DNA from: Daejeonella sp. JGW-45
Lineage (GTDB): Bacteria > Bacteroidota > Bacteroidia > Sphingobacteriales > Sphingobacteriaceae
NCBI RefSeq assembly: GCF_029360805.1
Contig: NZ_JARKNC010000003.1
Span: 62,001-126,000 of the forward strand
Length of the DNA: 64,000 bases
Reading direction: 5' to 3'
Part shown: positions 1-9,182 of the stretch, in pieces
Position numbering within the stretch: position 1 is the first letter of the stretch
Layout: each line of letters begins with the position of its first letter
Made by a program: the position numbers and the translations under genes
Notes under the pieces: model-generated
Seen by the model: only the letters and a program-made list of their open reading frames with translations
Databases searched by the model: none
Told to the model about the DNA's origin: nothing

Positions 1-223
1 CGGAATCGTTGATCTGGTATCTTAAGCCCCCGGCCTCCAGCAGCTCAATCGCTCTTTCAACAGTAAGCCCCTTTAGCTTGGGTACCGGCATTCCTTCACC
101 ATGATGAGTATAAAAACCAAGGCTATAGAATATAATAAGCAGGAATGCCGTAATAGATATTGCCGCTATGATGAGGTTTTTACGAAAGGTCCTGGTCTTT
201 AAGTAATCAAAGAATTTGCTCAT
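1..223 (-). CDS. PASTA domain-containing membrane protein (partial, 3' end outside window)
   Basis: The ATG is at 223 and the frame stays open to base 1, so only about 74 N-terminal residues are visible. They show a short basic cytoplasmic start (MSKFFDYLKTRTFRKN), one hydrophobic membrane segment at about residues 17-35, then the start of a PASTA repeat (MPVPKLKGLTVERAIELLEAGG). PASTA repeats bind peptidoglycan or muropeptides in other bacteria; the domain would lie outside the cytoplasmic membrane. The divergent neighbour is ddl, a peptidoglycan precursor enzyme, and this pairing is common in Bacteroidota. No kinase domain is expected from this N-terminus, since the membrane segment begins almost at once. 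Function is inferred from domain and context only. Confidence 0.8.
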   Translation of the reverse strand, partial: MSKFFDYLKTRTFRKNLIIAAISITAFLLIIFYSLGFYTHHGEGMPVPKLKGLTVERAIELLEAGGLRYQINDS

Positions 224-384
224 TAACAGCTGGCTTAAGATTTATTAAAAGGTTCTCTGCAGTGATTATGCTGTTCTATAGAGCAGCATAAAGTATCCAA
301 AAATAATCCAAAATTCGGCAATAGTGAAAGAATAAATATTCAGACCATTTCCGGTAGAATTGTTTTTTGCAATATATTTGAGCG

Positions 385-1374
385 ATGAATAAGACAATAG
401 CTTTAGTTACCGGCGGGTTTACAGGTGAATCTGTAGTATCATTTAAAAGTGCCGCCTTCGTAGAATCTCAGCTAGACCGCAGCAAATATGAAGTATATAA
501 GATAGCTGTGCTTAAGGAAGGGTGGTATTATGAAGGCCCCAACGGTGTAAAACACACGGTCGACAGGAATGATTTTACTCTAATGCTGCATGGCAAAAAA
601 GTACATTTCGATGCAGTATTTATTATGCTACACGGTTCTCCAGGTGAAGACGGCAAGCTGCAGGGTTATTTTGACCTGTTAAATATCCCATATACCAGTT
701 GTGATGCGTTGACTTCGTCTTTAACAATGAATAAGGGTTATTCCAAGGCGATAGTAGATGGTATATCTGGGCTTCATATTGCGAGGTCGGTTCAGTTGTT
801 TGAGAATTCAAACCAGGACTCAGGGCAATTGTTAACCTCCCTGAAGCTGCCACTGTTCGTCAAACCTAACAATGGCGGAAGTAGCATTGGCATGAGCAAG
901 GTTAAATCTTCAGATGAGCTGCCGGCTGCTCTTGATAAAGCTTTCAATGAGGATTCGCAGGTTCTGGTTGAGGAATTTATTCAGGGAAGAGAATTCTCCA
1001 TCGGAGTTTATAGTGGAAAAAATAGTATTACGGTACTTCCTGCAACTGAAGTGATACCTTCTAACGACTTCTTTGATTTTGAAGCTAAATATACCCCTGG
1101 TGCCACCGAAGAAATTACACCCGGCCGGATGAGTGATGAGGAGAAATCCAGAGTGGAAAGGATCGTGAAGGATATTTATATTAGACTTAATTGCCGCGGA
1201 ATGGTAAGAATCGATTATTTCCTTCAGGACGGTACGAGTAATTTTTATTTTGTGGAGATTAATACGATACCCGGTCAGACTGCTCAAAGTTTTATACCGC
1301 AACAGGTAAAGGCCGCCGGAATGAATATCGGAGAATTTTATGGAGAATTGATCGAGAAAGCTTTAGAGGGGTAA
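385..1374 (+). CDS. ddl: D-alanine--D-alanine ligase
   Basis: ATP-grasp enzyme that joins two D-alanines for the peptidoglycan stem peptide, in the cytoplasm. The 329-residue length is normal for Ddl. The N-terminal substrate-binding motif reads GGFTGES near residue 10, a variant of the usual GGxSxE. The central ATP-grasp segment has FVKPNNGGSSIGMSKV, and the metal-binding loop EINTIPGQT lies at residues 291-299. The ATG at 385 is the only sensible start. The gene is divergent from the PASTA protein, and its TAA stop lies inside the first unit of a heptamer repeat (1372-1413). Assignment is secure; the Thr/Glu variant in the first motif is mild. Confidence 0.95.
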   Translation: MNKTIALVTGGFTGESVVSFKSAAFVESQLDRSKYEVYKIAVLKEGWYYEGPNGVKHTVDRNDFTLMLHGKKVHFDAVFIMLHGSPGEDGKLQGYFDLLNIPYTSCDALTSSLTMNKGYSKAIVDGISGLHIARSVQLFENSNQDSGQLLTSLKLPLFVKPNNGGSSIGMSKVKSSDELPAALDKAFNEDSQVLVEEFIQGREFSIGVYSGKNSITVLPATEVIPSNDFFDFEAKYTPGATEEITPGRMSDEEKSRVERIVKDIYIRLNCRGMVRIDYFLQDGTSNFYFVEINTIPGQTAQSFIPQQVKAAGMNIGEFYGELIEKALEG

Positions 1375-1413
1375 TCAGTAATCAGTAATCAGTAAGCGGT
1401 AATCAGTATTCAG
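1372..1413. repeat. Tandem 7-bp repeat (TAATCAG) overlapping ddl stop
   Basis: Six consecutive heptamers: TAATCAG three times, then TAAGCGG, TAATCAG and TATTCAG. The first unit supplies the TAA stop of ddl. A shorter mirrored set of the same heptamer (TGATCAG, TAAATCAG read on the minus strand) sits at about 1482-1502 and abuts the stop codon of the convergent thioesterase gene. A transcript across the gap could pair the two sets into a long imperfect stem. No T-run follows, so it is not a classical terminator. Confidence 0.75.
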
Positions 1414-1499
1414 TGCGAACGTACCGTGACTATTAAATAGTTTTTGATTGATGAATACCCATCACTGTTTACCCGGCGCAGCCACTGATTTACTGATCA

Positions 1500-1922
1500 C
1501 TAAATCGAATACTTCCCAATCATCTCTTCAGATACCAAAACTCCTTTCCCTGTTTTGGTATCGATCATAACATAGTCGAACCAGCCGTCACATGAAACTT
1601 TCCCTGTTTTCAGGTTTACGATCTCAAATCTAACCCTGCATCCTTTTGGACTTATCGTTTCGATACCGGTTTCAACCGTAAACATGTCACCAAGACCTAA
1701 TGGACGCTTGTAATCTACATGAGCGGTTCGTACAACCCAGCCATATCCCTGCTCAAGGAAAGTTTCCATTGGCATCTTATAAAAGACTTCCATTTGTTCG
1801 TATCGGGCTGCCAGCACATAGTCGAAATAAGTACTATTATGCACATGATTGAACATATCGATATCATCAGGGCGGACTTTGAACTCGGTTTTAAAGCGGC
1901 TGTATTTTGGGAGAGTTTCCAT
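1500..1922 (-). CDS. Acyl-CoA thioesterase, hot-dog fold (YbgC/FadM type)
   Basis: A 140-residue single hot-dog domain protein. The segment VRPDDIDMFNHVHNSTYFDYV (residues about 17-37) is the characteristic DxxMxxHVxNxxYxxY pattern of the 4-hydroxybenzoyl-CoA thioesterase/YbgC/FadM group, with the catalytic Asp in the first part. Such enzymes hydrolyse acyl-CoA thioesters in the cytoplasm; the exact acyl group cannot be read from sequence. The gene converges on ddl. The ATG at 1922 gives the usual length (130-150 residues). No operon partner is visible; rpsO upstream points the other way. Confidence 0.88.
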   Translation of the reverse strand: METLPKYSRFKTEFKVRPDDIDMFNHVHNSTYFDYVLAARYEQMEVFYKMPMETFLEQGYGWVVRTAHVDYKRPLGLGDMFTVETGIETISPKGCRVRFEIVNLKTGKVSCDGWFDYVMIDTKTGKGVLVSEEMIGKYSI

Positions 1923-2002
1923 TGGATACGAAATTCGGGGTAATTATTGGGAATTGGAAATTTGACGAGAGGCGAGAAGCATAAGAAAGATTTCCGCCCA
2001 GC

Positions 2003-2066
2003 ATCCTATGAATCTTACAATCCTATAAATCCTATTCCTCTTTGAACTTACATATCTTAATCCTAT
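2003..2066. repeat. Short direct repeats AATCCTAT upstream of rpsO
   Basis: The octamer AATCCTAT occurs at 2019-2026, 2028-2035 and 2059-2066, with related units ATCCTAT at 2003-2009 and AATCTTAC at 2011-2018. The last copy overlaps the -7 box of the rpsO promoter. It may be a small intergenic repeat family or a chance AT-rich run. Confidence 0.5.
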
Positions 2067-2071
2067 CTTTG
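2041..2071 (+). promoter_or_regulatory. Bacteroidota-type promoter of rpsO
   Basis: TTTG at 2041-2044 (-33 box) and TATCTTTG at 2064-2071 (-7 box, perfect TAnnTTTG) are separated by 19 nt, the expected spacing for the primary sigma factor of Bacteroidota. This predicts a transcript starting near 2076-2080 and a 5' UTR of about 35-40 nt before the rpsO ATG at 2116. Confidence 0.8.
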
Positions 2072-2115
2072 CATCCAATTCAATTAATTATTTACGCTTT
2101 AATATTATTCAGGTA

Positions 2116-2394
2116 ATGTATTTAAGTACAGAGTACAAGGCAGAAATTTTTGCCAAGCACGGAAAAGGTGCCACAGACACAGGTTCTGCAGAGGGGCAAG
2201 TGGCATTATTCACTTCACGTATTGCTCATTTAACCGGGCATTTGAAGAAAAACAAGAAGGATTTTTCTACACAATTATCTCTTCAGAAATTAGTAGGTAA
2301 ACGTCGCGCTTTATTAGCATATCTTTACAAAAAGGATATTAACAGGTATCGTGCGATTATCAAAGCATTAGAGTTAAGAGATATTATAAAATAA
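2116..2394 (+). CDS. rpsO: 30S ribosomal protein S15
   Basis: Small-subunit primary rRNA-binding protein, 92 residues, slightly longer than the usual 89. The family signature is clear: DTGSAEGQVALFTSRIAHLTGHLK in the first half and KDFSTQLSLQKLVGKRRALLAYLYKKD in the second, which carry the 16S rRNA helix 20-22 contacts. It precedes pnp, the same order as in many bacteria, but here a strong intrinsic terminator separates them, so much of pnp transcription must come from its own promoter or from read-through. A good promoter lies 45-75 nt upstream of the start. Confidence 0.97.
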   Translation: MYLSTEYKAEIFAKHGKGATDTGSAEGQVALFTSRIAHLTGHLKKNKKDFSTQLSLQKLVGKRRALLAYLYKKDINRYRAIIKALELRDIIK

Positions 2395-2412
2395 TCTTAG
2401 CAAATTATTGCG

Positions 2413-2442
2413 AAGCCATCCTTTACTTGGGATGGCTTTTTT
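2413..2442 (+). terminator. Intrinsic terminator after rpsO
   Basis: Stem AAGCCATCC (2413-2421) pairs perfectly with GGATGGCTT (2430-2438) over an 8-nt loop and runs into six Ts (2437-2442). It sits 19 nt after the rpsO stop and insulates rpsO from pnp. Confidence 0.9.
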
Positions 2443-2511
2443 ACTTTATTAGAAATAAACCAATATAAAAAAGGTATACTCAAAAGAGGAAAAGTATACC
2501 GCTATAAACCA

Positions 2512-4659
2512 ATGAGTTATAACGCAATAAAAAAATCATTTGATCTTGGCGATGGCCGTATGATCGAGATCGAAACCGGTAAGTTAGCTAAACAAGCTGA
2601 CGGTTCGGTAGTAGTGAGAATGGGAGACACGATGCTCCTTGCAACCGTAGTTTCTACAGTAGGCGCTAAACCTGGAACAGATTTCCTGCCATTATCGGTT
2701 GATTATCAGGAAAAATATGCTTCTACAGGACGCATTCCCGGCGGGTTTTTACGTCGTGAAGCACGGCTTTCAGATTATGAAGTCCTGATCTCGCGTTTAG
2801 TTGACCGTGCCCTTCGTCCGATGTTCCCGGATGATTATCATTCAGACACCCAGGTGATGATCTCTTTGATATCGGCTGATAAAAACATCATGCCCGACTG
2901 CCTTGCGGGCTTAGCAGCTTCTGCAGCGATTGCAGTTTCTGATATCCCTTTCAACGGACCAATTTCCGAAGTTCGTGTTGCACGGATTGATGGGAAATTC
3001 GTTATCAATCCTTACCTGAGCGACCTGGAACGAGCAACTATTGATTTCCTTGTAGCTGGCACAGAGCATGATATCGTGATGGTGGAAGGCGAAGCTGATG
3101 AAATTTCTGAAGAGGACATGGTTGCTGCAATTGAATTTGCACACAAGGCAATCGTCGTTCAGGTTCAGGCTCAGAAGGAGCTTGCTGAAATGGTTGGTAA
3201 GACCAAAAAACGTGAGTACAGCCATGAGTCACATGATGAAGAATTAAAGAAAGCTGTTTATGCAGCTACTTACGATAAGGTTTATGCAATAGCTAAATCT
3301 CAGTCAGCGAAACACGAAAGAGGAGACGCATTCGGAGCCGTGTTAATGGACTTCATTGCAACCCTTGGCGAAGATCTGGATGATACAACCGGATTCCTTG
3401 CAAAAAAATATTTCCACGACGTTCAATATGATGCCATCCGTAACCTTGTACTGGACGAAGGGATTCGTTTAGACGGCCGCGACGCGCGTACCGTGCGCCC
3501 GATCTGGAGCGAAGTTGGTTATTTGCCATCTGCGCACGGATCTGCTGTATTTACAAGGGGAGAGACACAGTCTTTAACAACTGTGACATTGGGCGCTAAG
3601 TCTGATGAGCAGATGATCGACGGTGCGTTCTTTAACGGTTATCAGAAATTCTTATTACACTATAATTTCCCGGGTTTTTCAACCGGCGAGGTTCGTCCTA
3701 ACCGTGGTGCCGGACGCCGTGAAATCGGCCATGGTAACCTTGCAATGCGTTCCCTGAAAAAGGTACTTCCAGGCGATGAAAACCCATACACCATACGTGT
3801 TGTATCAGATATCCTTGAATCCAATGGTTCGTCTTCAATGGCTACAGTATGTGCGGCTACACTGGCACTGATGGACGCCGGAGTCAAGATCAAAGCACCT
3901 GTATCAGGAATTGCTATGGGACTGATCACTGACGAGAAGACAGGCAAGTACGCGATATTAAGTGATATCCTGGGCGATGAAGATCATTTGGGTGACATGG
4001 ACTTCAAGGTTACCGGTACTGAAGCAGGTATTGTAGCTTGCCAAATGGATTTGAAGATCAATGGTTTGAAATGGGAAGTGTTAACTGCAGCTTTGAAGCA
4101 GGCAGGTGAGGCACGTCTTCATATTTTAAATGAAATGAAGAAAACTATTTCTACTCCTCGCGAAGACTACAAGCCACACGCACCACGTATCGTTACCCTG
4201 AAAATTGATAAAGAATTTATCGGTGCTGTTATAGGCCCCGGCGGTAAGATCATTCAGGAAATGCAGCGTGAAACCGGTGCAACTATTGCTATCGAAGAAA
4301 AGGATAATCAGGGCATCGTACAGATCTTCGCCGATAACAAAGATGCTATCGATAAGGCGGTAGGCCGAATCAAGGCAATTGCTGCAAGGCCTGAGGTTGG
4401 TGAGATCTACGAGGGTAAAGTTAAGACGATCATGCCGTTCGGTGCTTTTGTTGAGATCATGCCTGGTAAAGACGGCCTTCTTCATATTTCAGAAATCGAC
4501 TGGACCCGCCACGAGACAATGGAGGGTGTTCTGAACGTAGGTGACATTGTTCAGGTTAAACTTCTGGATGTAGACAAACAAGGAAAATTAAAGCTTTCAC
4601 GCAAGGCGTTACTTCCCCGTCCTCCACGGCCAGAAGAAACTAAACCTGCTGAAGCTTAA
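2512..4659 (+). CDS. pnp: Polyribonucleotide nucleotidyltransferase (PNPase)
   Basis: Phosphorolytic 3'-5' exoribonuclease of mRNA turnover, cytoplasmic homotrimer. The 715 residues show the standard order: first RNase PH-like domain (about 10-220), a helical linker, second RNase PH-like domain (about 315-550, with [21 protein letters not shown]), a KH domain from about residue 560 with the GxxG loop ([12 protein letters not shown]), and a C-terminal S1 domain from about residue 630 ([20 protein letters not shown]). Full length with all domains present. The [15 protein letters not shown] start matches the family. It is followed by its own terminator, so it ends a transcription unit. Confidence 0.97.
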   Translation: MSYNAIKKSFDLGDGRMIEIETGKLAKQADGSVVVRMGDTMLLATVVSTVGAKPGTDFLPLSVDYQEKYASTGRIPGGFLRREARLSDYEVLISRLVDRALRPMFPDDYHSDTQVMISLISADKNIMPDCLAGLAASAAIAVSDIPFNGPISEVRVARIDGKFVINPYLSDLERATIDFLVAGTEHDIVMVEGEADEISEEDMVAAIEFAHKAIVVQVQAQKELAEMVGKTKKREYSHESHDEELKKAVYAATYDKVYAIAKSQSAKHERGDAFGAVLMDFIATLGEDLDDTTGFLAKKYFHDVQYDAIRNLVLDEGIRLDGRDARTVRPIWSEVGYLPSAHGSAVFTRGETQSLTTVTLGAKSDEQMIDGAFFNGYQKFLLHYNFPGFSTGEVRPNRGAGRREIGHGNLAMRSLKKVLPGDENPYTIRVVSDILESNGSSSMATVCAATLALMDAGVKIKAPVSGIAMGLITDEKTGKYAILSDILGDEDHLGDMDFKVTGTEAGIVACQMDLKINGLKWEVLTAALKQAGEARLHILNEMKKTISTPREDYKPHAPRIVTLKIDKEFIGAVIGPGGKIIQEMQRETGATIAIEEKDNQGIVQIFADNKDAIDKAVGRIKAIAARPEVGEIYEGKVKTIMPFGAFVEIMPGKDGLLHISEIDWTRHETMEGVLNVGDIVQVKLLDVDKQGKLKLSRKALLPRPPRPEETKPAEA

Positions 4660-4681
4660 TTTTTAAAGGTTAAAATTATAT

Positions 4682-4715
4682 AAACCTGATCAGATTCGTT
4701 TGATCAGGTTTTTTT
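4682..4715 (+). terminator. Intrinsic terminator after pnp
   Basis: AAACCTGATCA (4682-4692) pairs perfectly with TGATCAGGTTT (4701-4711) over an 8-nt loop, followed by a T-run to 4715. Located 22 nt after the pnp stop. Confidence 0.92.
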
Positions 4716-4768
4716 GTTTATTTCCCGCTCAACCCCTTTAATTTCTGTCAAAGTCGTAAATTTATCCC

Positions 4769-5440
4769 ATGAAACATCTCATTGCTCCTTCTGTACTCTC
4801 TGCTGACTTTGCGAACCTACAGACCGATATTAAAATGATCAATCAAAGCGAGGCTGATTGGTTCCATATAGATATCATGGATGGGATGTTTGTTCCTAAC
4901 ATCTCTTTTGGCTTCCCGGTATTAAGCGCGATCAATAAATACGCTGAGAAACCTTTGGATGTCCATTTGATGATTATGGATCCGGACAGATATTTGCGGG
5001 ATTTTAAAAACTCCGGCGCTGCAAATATTACAGTCCATTATGAAGCATGTACACATTTGCATAGAACCCTGAGCGCGATTAAGGATCTTGGTTGCAAGGC
5101 TGGGGTAGCTATCAACCCACACACTCCTGTTAGTGTTCTTGAAGATATTATTCAAGATGTTGACCTGGTTTGTATTATGTCCGTTAACCCCGGTTTTGGC
5201 GGGCAGAAATTTATTGAAAATACCTACAAAAAAATTCAAGCTTTAAGATATCTTTCCAGCGAAAAAAATAATTCATTGATGATAGAAATTGACGGCGGGG
5301 TGGGCATGCAAAACGCCGCTTCGCTGCTTAAAGCCGGTGCGGATATACTTGTGGCGGGCAATGCAGTTTTTGCAGCGAATGATCCATCAGTTGCTATATC
5401 TGAATTAAAGCATCTGAATATCGATATATTAACTTCGTAG
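4769..5440 (+). CDS. rpe: Ribulose-phosphate 3-epimerase
   Basis: Interconverts ribulose 5-phosphate and xylulose 5-phosphate in the pentose phosphate pathway. The 223-residue TIM barrel opens with IAPSVLSADFANL, carries the metal-binding HIDIMDGMFVPNISFG loop (His34, Asp36 region) and HLMIMDP, and has the phosphate-binding MSVNPGFGGQKF and EIDGGV motifs. All catalytic elements are present. A near-consensus -7 box (TAAATTTA, 4757-4764) lies just before the ATG, which would give a very short leader. It is followed after 7 nt by the TonB-dependent receptor gene, so the two are probably cotranscribed, although no functional link is evident. Confidence 0.95.
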   Translation: MKHLIAPSVLSADFANLQTDIKMINQSEADWFHIDIMDGMFVPNISFGFPVLSAINKYAEKPLDVHLMIMDPDRYLRDFKNSGAANITVHYEACTHLHRTLSAIKDLGCKAGVAINPHTPVSVLEDIIQDVDLVCIMSVNPGFGGQKFIENTYKKIQALRYLSSEKNNSLMIEIDGGVGMQNAASLLKAGADILVAGNAVFAANDPSVAISELKHLNIDILTS

Positions 5441-5447
5441 GCTTAAT

Positions 5448-7922
5448 GTGAAGCGATCATCACAACCTTTCTTCCGTCAAGGTTTTTACTCGCAAGCTGG
5501 CTTCAGTTTCATATTATTTTTCAATCTTTTTCTTTGTTCTCTACTTTCTTTTGCACAAGAGTTTTCCTCCATTAAAGGTACCGTCCGCTCATCACGGGGA
5601 GAATTATTAAGCGGGGTTACAGTTCTGGCAACACAATCAAGGATCATTACTCAAACAGATGATGAGGGAGCATATCTAATTAATTCTGTGCCACTGAATA
5701 TTACCCTGACGTTTAGCCGGCTTGGATATAAAGCTGTGACAATTGATCTGGGTCTTCTCCCTTCCCGCGAAAATATACAGGATATCATTTTGTCGCCTGA
5801 AGTACAGTCCTTAGACGAAATCAATATAACCGAAAAGTTCAGCGGCAGCAACTTTAAGCTGGTAGAACCAGCCAAGTTTAGTGCATATCCGACTGTTTCA
5901 GGAAGCTTTGAAAGTTTGATTAAAAATATGCCCGGTGTGTCGGCTAATAACGAGCTGAGTTCTCAATATTCAGTAAGAGGGGGGAATTTTGATGAAAACC
6001 TGCTGTATCTTAATGATATCGAGATATTCCGTCCGCTGTCTATCAGCAAAGGCCAGCAGGAAAGTCTTGGTTTTATCAATCCGGATATGGCTTCAAACGT
6101 GAGGTTCTCAGCTGGCGGTTTTGAAGCCCGTTATGGTGATAAATTATCGTCTGTGCTTGATGTACGTTATTCGAGGCCGGATAGTTTTTCGGCAGAGGCC
6201 TCGGCAGGCTTTTTAGGCAGCTCTGCTACGCTAAAACTTCCCTTCAAAGGGAGCTACGTTTTAGCTGGGGTAAGAAATAAGCGCAATCAGGATCTGCTCG
6301 AAAGGCAGAATTTAAGAGGAAATTATAAATCGAAATTTTCGGACTACCAGCTACTTTATAGACAGGATATAGGCACGAAGTTTAACGTTTCTTTATTTGG
6401 GAACTACAATACCGGCGAGCTTGATGTTGTTCCCGGAGAACGCGAAACAGAGTTCGGAACCTCGGACGAGGTGCTAAAACTGTATGTAAATTATGACGGG
6501 TTGGAAGCTACCAAATATAAAACAGGGGTTGCTGCCATAACCTTCGCTTACAATTTCTCCAATAGCTCCGCCATTAAATGGATCAGCTCTGTGACTGGTT
6601 TAAAAGAGTCTGAAGATACGAAGCTTTTAGGCTGGTATTCATTTGACGAGCGCGATGGAGGTCTTGATGGTGGTAGTAACCCAAGCTTGCTTGGGAGAGG
6701 CTCGCAATATGATTTTACAGAGAACAGGGTGAAATCCGTCATCTATAATTCAGAGTTGCGGATATACAAGCAGTATAAGAGGTCGTTTCTTGAAATGGGA
6801 GCGAGGTTTCAAAACGATCGGATCAGAGACAATATAAACGAGTATGTCGCCCTGGATTCGACATCATTTTCTTCACCAGGCGGCGGTAATTGGATATATT
6901 CAGACATTATTGATGAAGAGACTGATATTAGTATTAACAGGATAAATGGCTTCCTTCAGAATACCTTCAGCCTAAATCCGTATTTAACTTTTGCTGCAGG
7001 CATAAGAGCAAACTATAACTCCTTTACAAAGGAAACTCTCATAAGCCCCAGATTATCATTTATGTATTATCCTGGAAATTCAGAACGGTTTCTTTTGCGC
7101 TTTTCCGGTGGCTCATACGTTCAGCCTCCGCACTATAAAGAACTGAGAAATTATGATGGCAGCCTGAACCCGCGTGCAAAATCCCAGCGTTCATTTCAGC
7201 TCCTGAGCGGTGCTGATTATAAGTTCAATGGACTAGGTACCAAACTGAAATTCACATCTGAAGTTTATTATAAGTTTCTGTCAAGGTTGACACCCTATAA
7301 GACCGACGACCTCAAGGTCAGATATTTCTCTGATCAGGAGTCAAAGGGTTATGCTGCAGGTGCGGACTTTAGCCTGAGCGGAAATTTCGCGCGCGATTTA
7401 GAATCAACTTTCCGGCTTTCTTATATGAAGACAGAGGAAGATATTAAGGATGATTTTTATTTGACCGGTGGGCCAGGAATTCCCGGGGCAGCCGTTAGGC
7501 CGGGATATTTAAAACGTCCCACAGATCAAAGGATCAATCTCGGAATATTGTTTCAGGATCGCCTTTTGCAGAACCCTACCTATAAAGTCCACTTAAACTT
7601 ATTATTTGCTTCAGCGCTGCCCACTGGTCCGGCCGGATCGCAACGTTACCAGGATGTTTTTAAGATTCCAGCATATAAGCGGGTAGATATCGGATTTTCT
7701 AAAGATTTTGCTGACCAGGATAGTCGGAGAATACCCGCATTCATAAAAAAATATTTTCAGTCGCTAAGCGCACATGCCGAAATTTTCAACCTTTTAAATA
7801 ACAAGAATACGGCTTCCTATCTGTGGTTAAAAGACGCCAGGTCGGTTCAATATGCTGTGCCTAATTACCTCACTTTTAGAAAATTCAATTTTAGGATTAT
7901 TGCAGAGCTGAAAAGCCGCTAA
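5448..7922 (+). CDS. TonB-dependent outer membrane receptor with N-terminal carboxypeptidase-regulatory-like domain
   Basis: An 824-residue outer membrane beta-barrel protein. A basic N-terminus and hydrophobic stretch end in SFAQ at about residue 37, a signal peptide. Next comes a CarboxypepD_reg-like beta-sandwich (SSIKGTVRSSRGELLSGV, about 41-125), then the plug domain (SFESLIKNMPGVSANNELSSQYSVRGGNFDENLLYLNDIEI, about 150-240) and the barrel, with the YLNDIEIFRP plug turn clearly visible. The final residues (FNFRIIAELKSR) do not end in the usual aromatic, as is common when Bacteroidota receptors lack it. No SusD-like partner is next door, so it is not a SusCD pair. Substrate unknown. Start is GTG or the following codons; the reading begins at 5448, 7 nt after rpe. 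Confidence 0.85.
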   Translation: MKRSSQPFFRQGFYSQAGFSFILFFNLFLCSLLSFAQEFSSIKGTVRSSRGELLSGVTVLATQSRIITQTDDEGAYLINSVPLNITLTFSRLGYKAVTIDLGLLPSRENIQDIILSPEVQSLDEINITEKFSGSNFKLVEPAKFSAYPTVSGSFESLIKNMPGVSANNELSSQYSVRGGNFDENLLYLNDIEIFRPLSISKGQQESLGFINPDMASNVRFSAGGFEARYGDKLSSVLDVRYSRPDSFSAEASAGFLGSSATLKLPFKGSYVLAGVRNKRNQDLLERQNLRGNYKSKFSDYQLLYRQDIGTKFNVSLFGNYNTGELDVVPGERETEFGTSDEVLKLYVNYDGLEATKYKTGVAAITFAYNFSNSSAIKWISSVTGLKESEDTKLLGWYSFDERDGGLDGGSNPSLLGRGSQYDFTENRVKSVIYNSELRIYKQYKRSFLEMGARFQNDRIRDNINEYVALDSTSFSSPGGGNWIYSDIIDEETDISINRINGFLQNTFSLNPYLTFAAGIRANYNSFTKETLISPRLSFMYYPGNSERFLLRFSGGSYVQPPHYKELRNYDGSLNPRAKSQRSFQLLSGADYKFNGLGTKLKFTSEVYYKFLSRLTPYKTDDLKVRYFSDQESKGYAAGADFSLSGNFARDLESTFRLSYMKTEEDIKDDFYLTGGPGIPGAAVRPGYLKRPTDQRINLGILFQDRLLQNPTYKVHLNLLFASALPTGPAGSQRYQDVFKIPAYKRVDIGFSKDFADQDSRRIPAFIKKYFQSLSAHAEIFNLLNNKNTASYLWLKDARSVQYAVPNYLTFRKFNFRIIAELKSR

Positions 7923-7982
7923 AATATTCTGACGATTTGTTATTAAGGGCTTAAAATCCTCCAATGTGTCGAATTATTCTGC

Positions 7983-7990
7983 TATTTTTG
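7983..7990 (+). promoter_or_regulatory. -7 box upstream of serC
   Basis: TATTTTTG is a perfect TAnnTTTG match 20 nt before the serC ATG at 8011. I see no clear TTTG at the expected -33 position. The box supports the downstream start at 8011 because a start at 7966 would precede the transcript. Confidence 0.6.
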
Positions 7991-8010
7991 CGCCAACAAA
8001 TCTTAATATC

Positions 8011-9081
8011 ATGACACATAATTTTGGTGCAGGTCCCTGCATTCTACCACAGGAAGTTTTTAAACAAGCATCCCAGGCAGTACTTGAATTTAACGGCACG
8101 GGCTTATCCATTTTGGAGATATCCCATCGCACTCCCGAGTTTGAACAGGTAGTAGACGAAACCGTGCGTTTAGTTAAGGAACTTTTAAATGTTCCTGAAG
8201 GGTACTCGGTAGTGTTGCTACAGGGCGGGGCCTCCATGCAATTTTCTATGGTTCCGCTGAATCTGTTAGGTGAAGGGCAAACTGCTGCTTACCTGGACTC
8301 TGGGGTATGGGCAAGTAAGGCCATCAAAGAGGGAAAGGTTGTTGGAAACGTGAATGTTGTTGCTTCCTCGAAAGACGCCAATTATACTTACATACCAAGG
8401 GATTTTGAAATCCCTGCAGATTCTGCATATTTTCATTATACTTCTAACAACACGATCTATGGAACGGAATTGTTTGAAACACCGAAAACCTCAGTTCCGG
8501 TTGTTTGCGATATGTCGTCCGATATTATGAGCCGTGTTATAAATGTCTCTGATTTTGACCTGATATATGCCGGAGCGCAAAAGAATATCGGACCGGCAGG
8601 AGTAACCGTCGTTATTGTTAAAGATAGTATTCTTGGTAAAGCAGGTAGGAAGCTTGGATCGATGCTCGACTACCAAATTCAGGTTGAAGGCGGATCAATG
8701 TATAATACGCCGCCTGTATTTGCCATATACGTGTCCATGTTAAATCTTCGCTGGTTGAAATCAAAGGGAGGCATCGCGGAGATAGAACGCGAGAATATCG
8801 CCAAAGCTGAAGCGCTATATAAGGAGATCGACCGCAATCCATTATTCAAAGGAACCTGTAAAATTGAGGACAGGTCACGGATGAATATCTGTTTTGTAAT
8901 GGAAGATCCTGAATTAGAAAAGCCTTTTCTGAAATTTGCAGAAGACAGGGATATAATTGGAATAAAAGGCCATCGTAGTGTAGGAGGTTTCCGGGCTTCC
9001 ATGTACAATGCGCTGCCAATTACCAGCGTTCACGCGCTGATAGATGCAATGCAGGAATTTGCTGAGAAGCAACGTAATTAA
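8011..9081 (+). CDS. serC: Phosphoserine aminotransferase
   Basis: PLP-dependent transaminase making 3-phosphoserine from 3-phosphohydroxypyruvate with glutamate. I place the start at the ATG at 8011 ([13 protein letters not shown]), which is the family's usual N-terminus; an in-frame ATG at 7966 adds 15 unrelated residues and lies upstream of the likely promoter. The product is then 356 residues. The PLP-binding lysine is in [12 protein letters not shown], and [14 protein letters not shown] is the phosphate-binding segment. It is followed by serA and a DUF1015 gene on the same strand, forming a serine-synthesis operon that lacks serB here. Confidence 0.95.
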   Translation: MTHNFGAGPCILPQEVFKQASQAVLEFNGTGLSILEISHRTPEFEQVVDETVRLVKELLNVPEGYSVVLLQGGASMQFSMVPLNLLGEGQTAAYLDSGVWASKAIKEGKVVGNVNVVASSKDANYTYIPRDFEIPADSAYFHYTSNNTIYGTELFETPKTSVPVVCDMSSDIMSRVINVSDFDLIYAGAQKNIGPAGVTVVIVKDSILGKAGRKLGSMLDYQIQVEGGSMYNTPPVFAIYVSMLNLRWLKSKGGIAEIERENIAKAEALYKEIDRNPLFKGTCKIEDRSRMNICFVMEDPELEKPFLKFAEDRDIIGIKGHRSVGGFRASMYNALPITSVHALIDAMQEFAEKQRN

Positions 9082-9182
9082 AAAGAAGTTTATCCTGATT
9101 CTGATGGGCAGTTTCATGCATATTAAACTAATTATTAAAACAGGTAACACAAATAATTTTATATCAATTAATTACAAAACAT

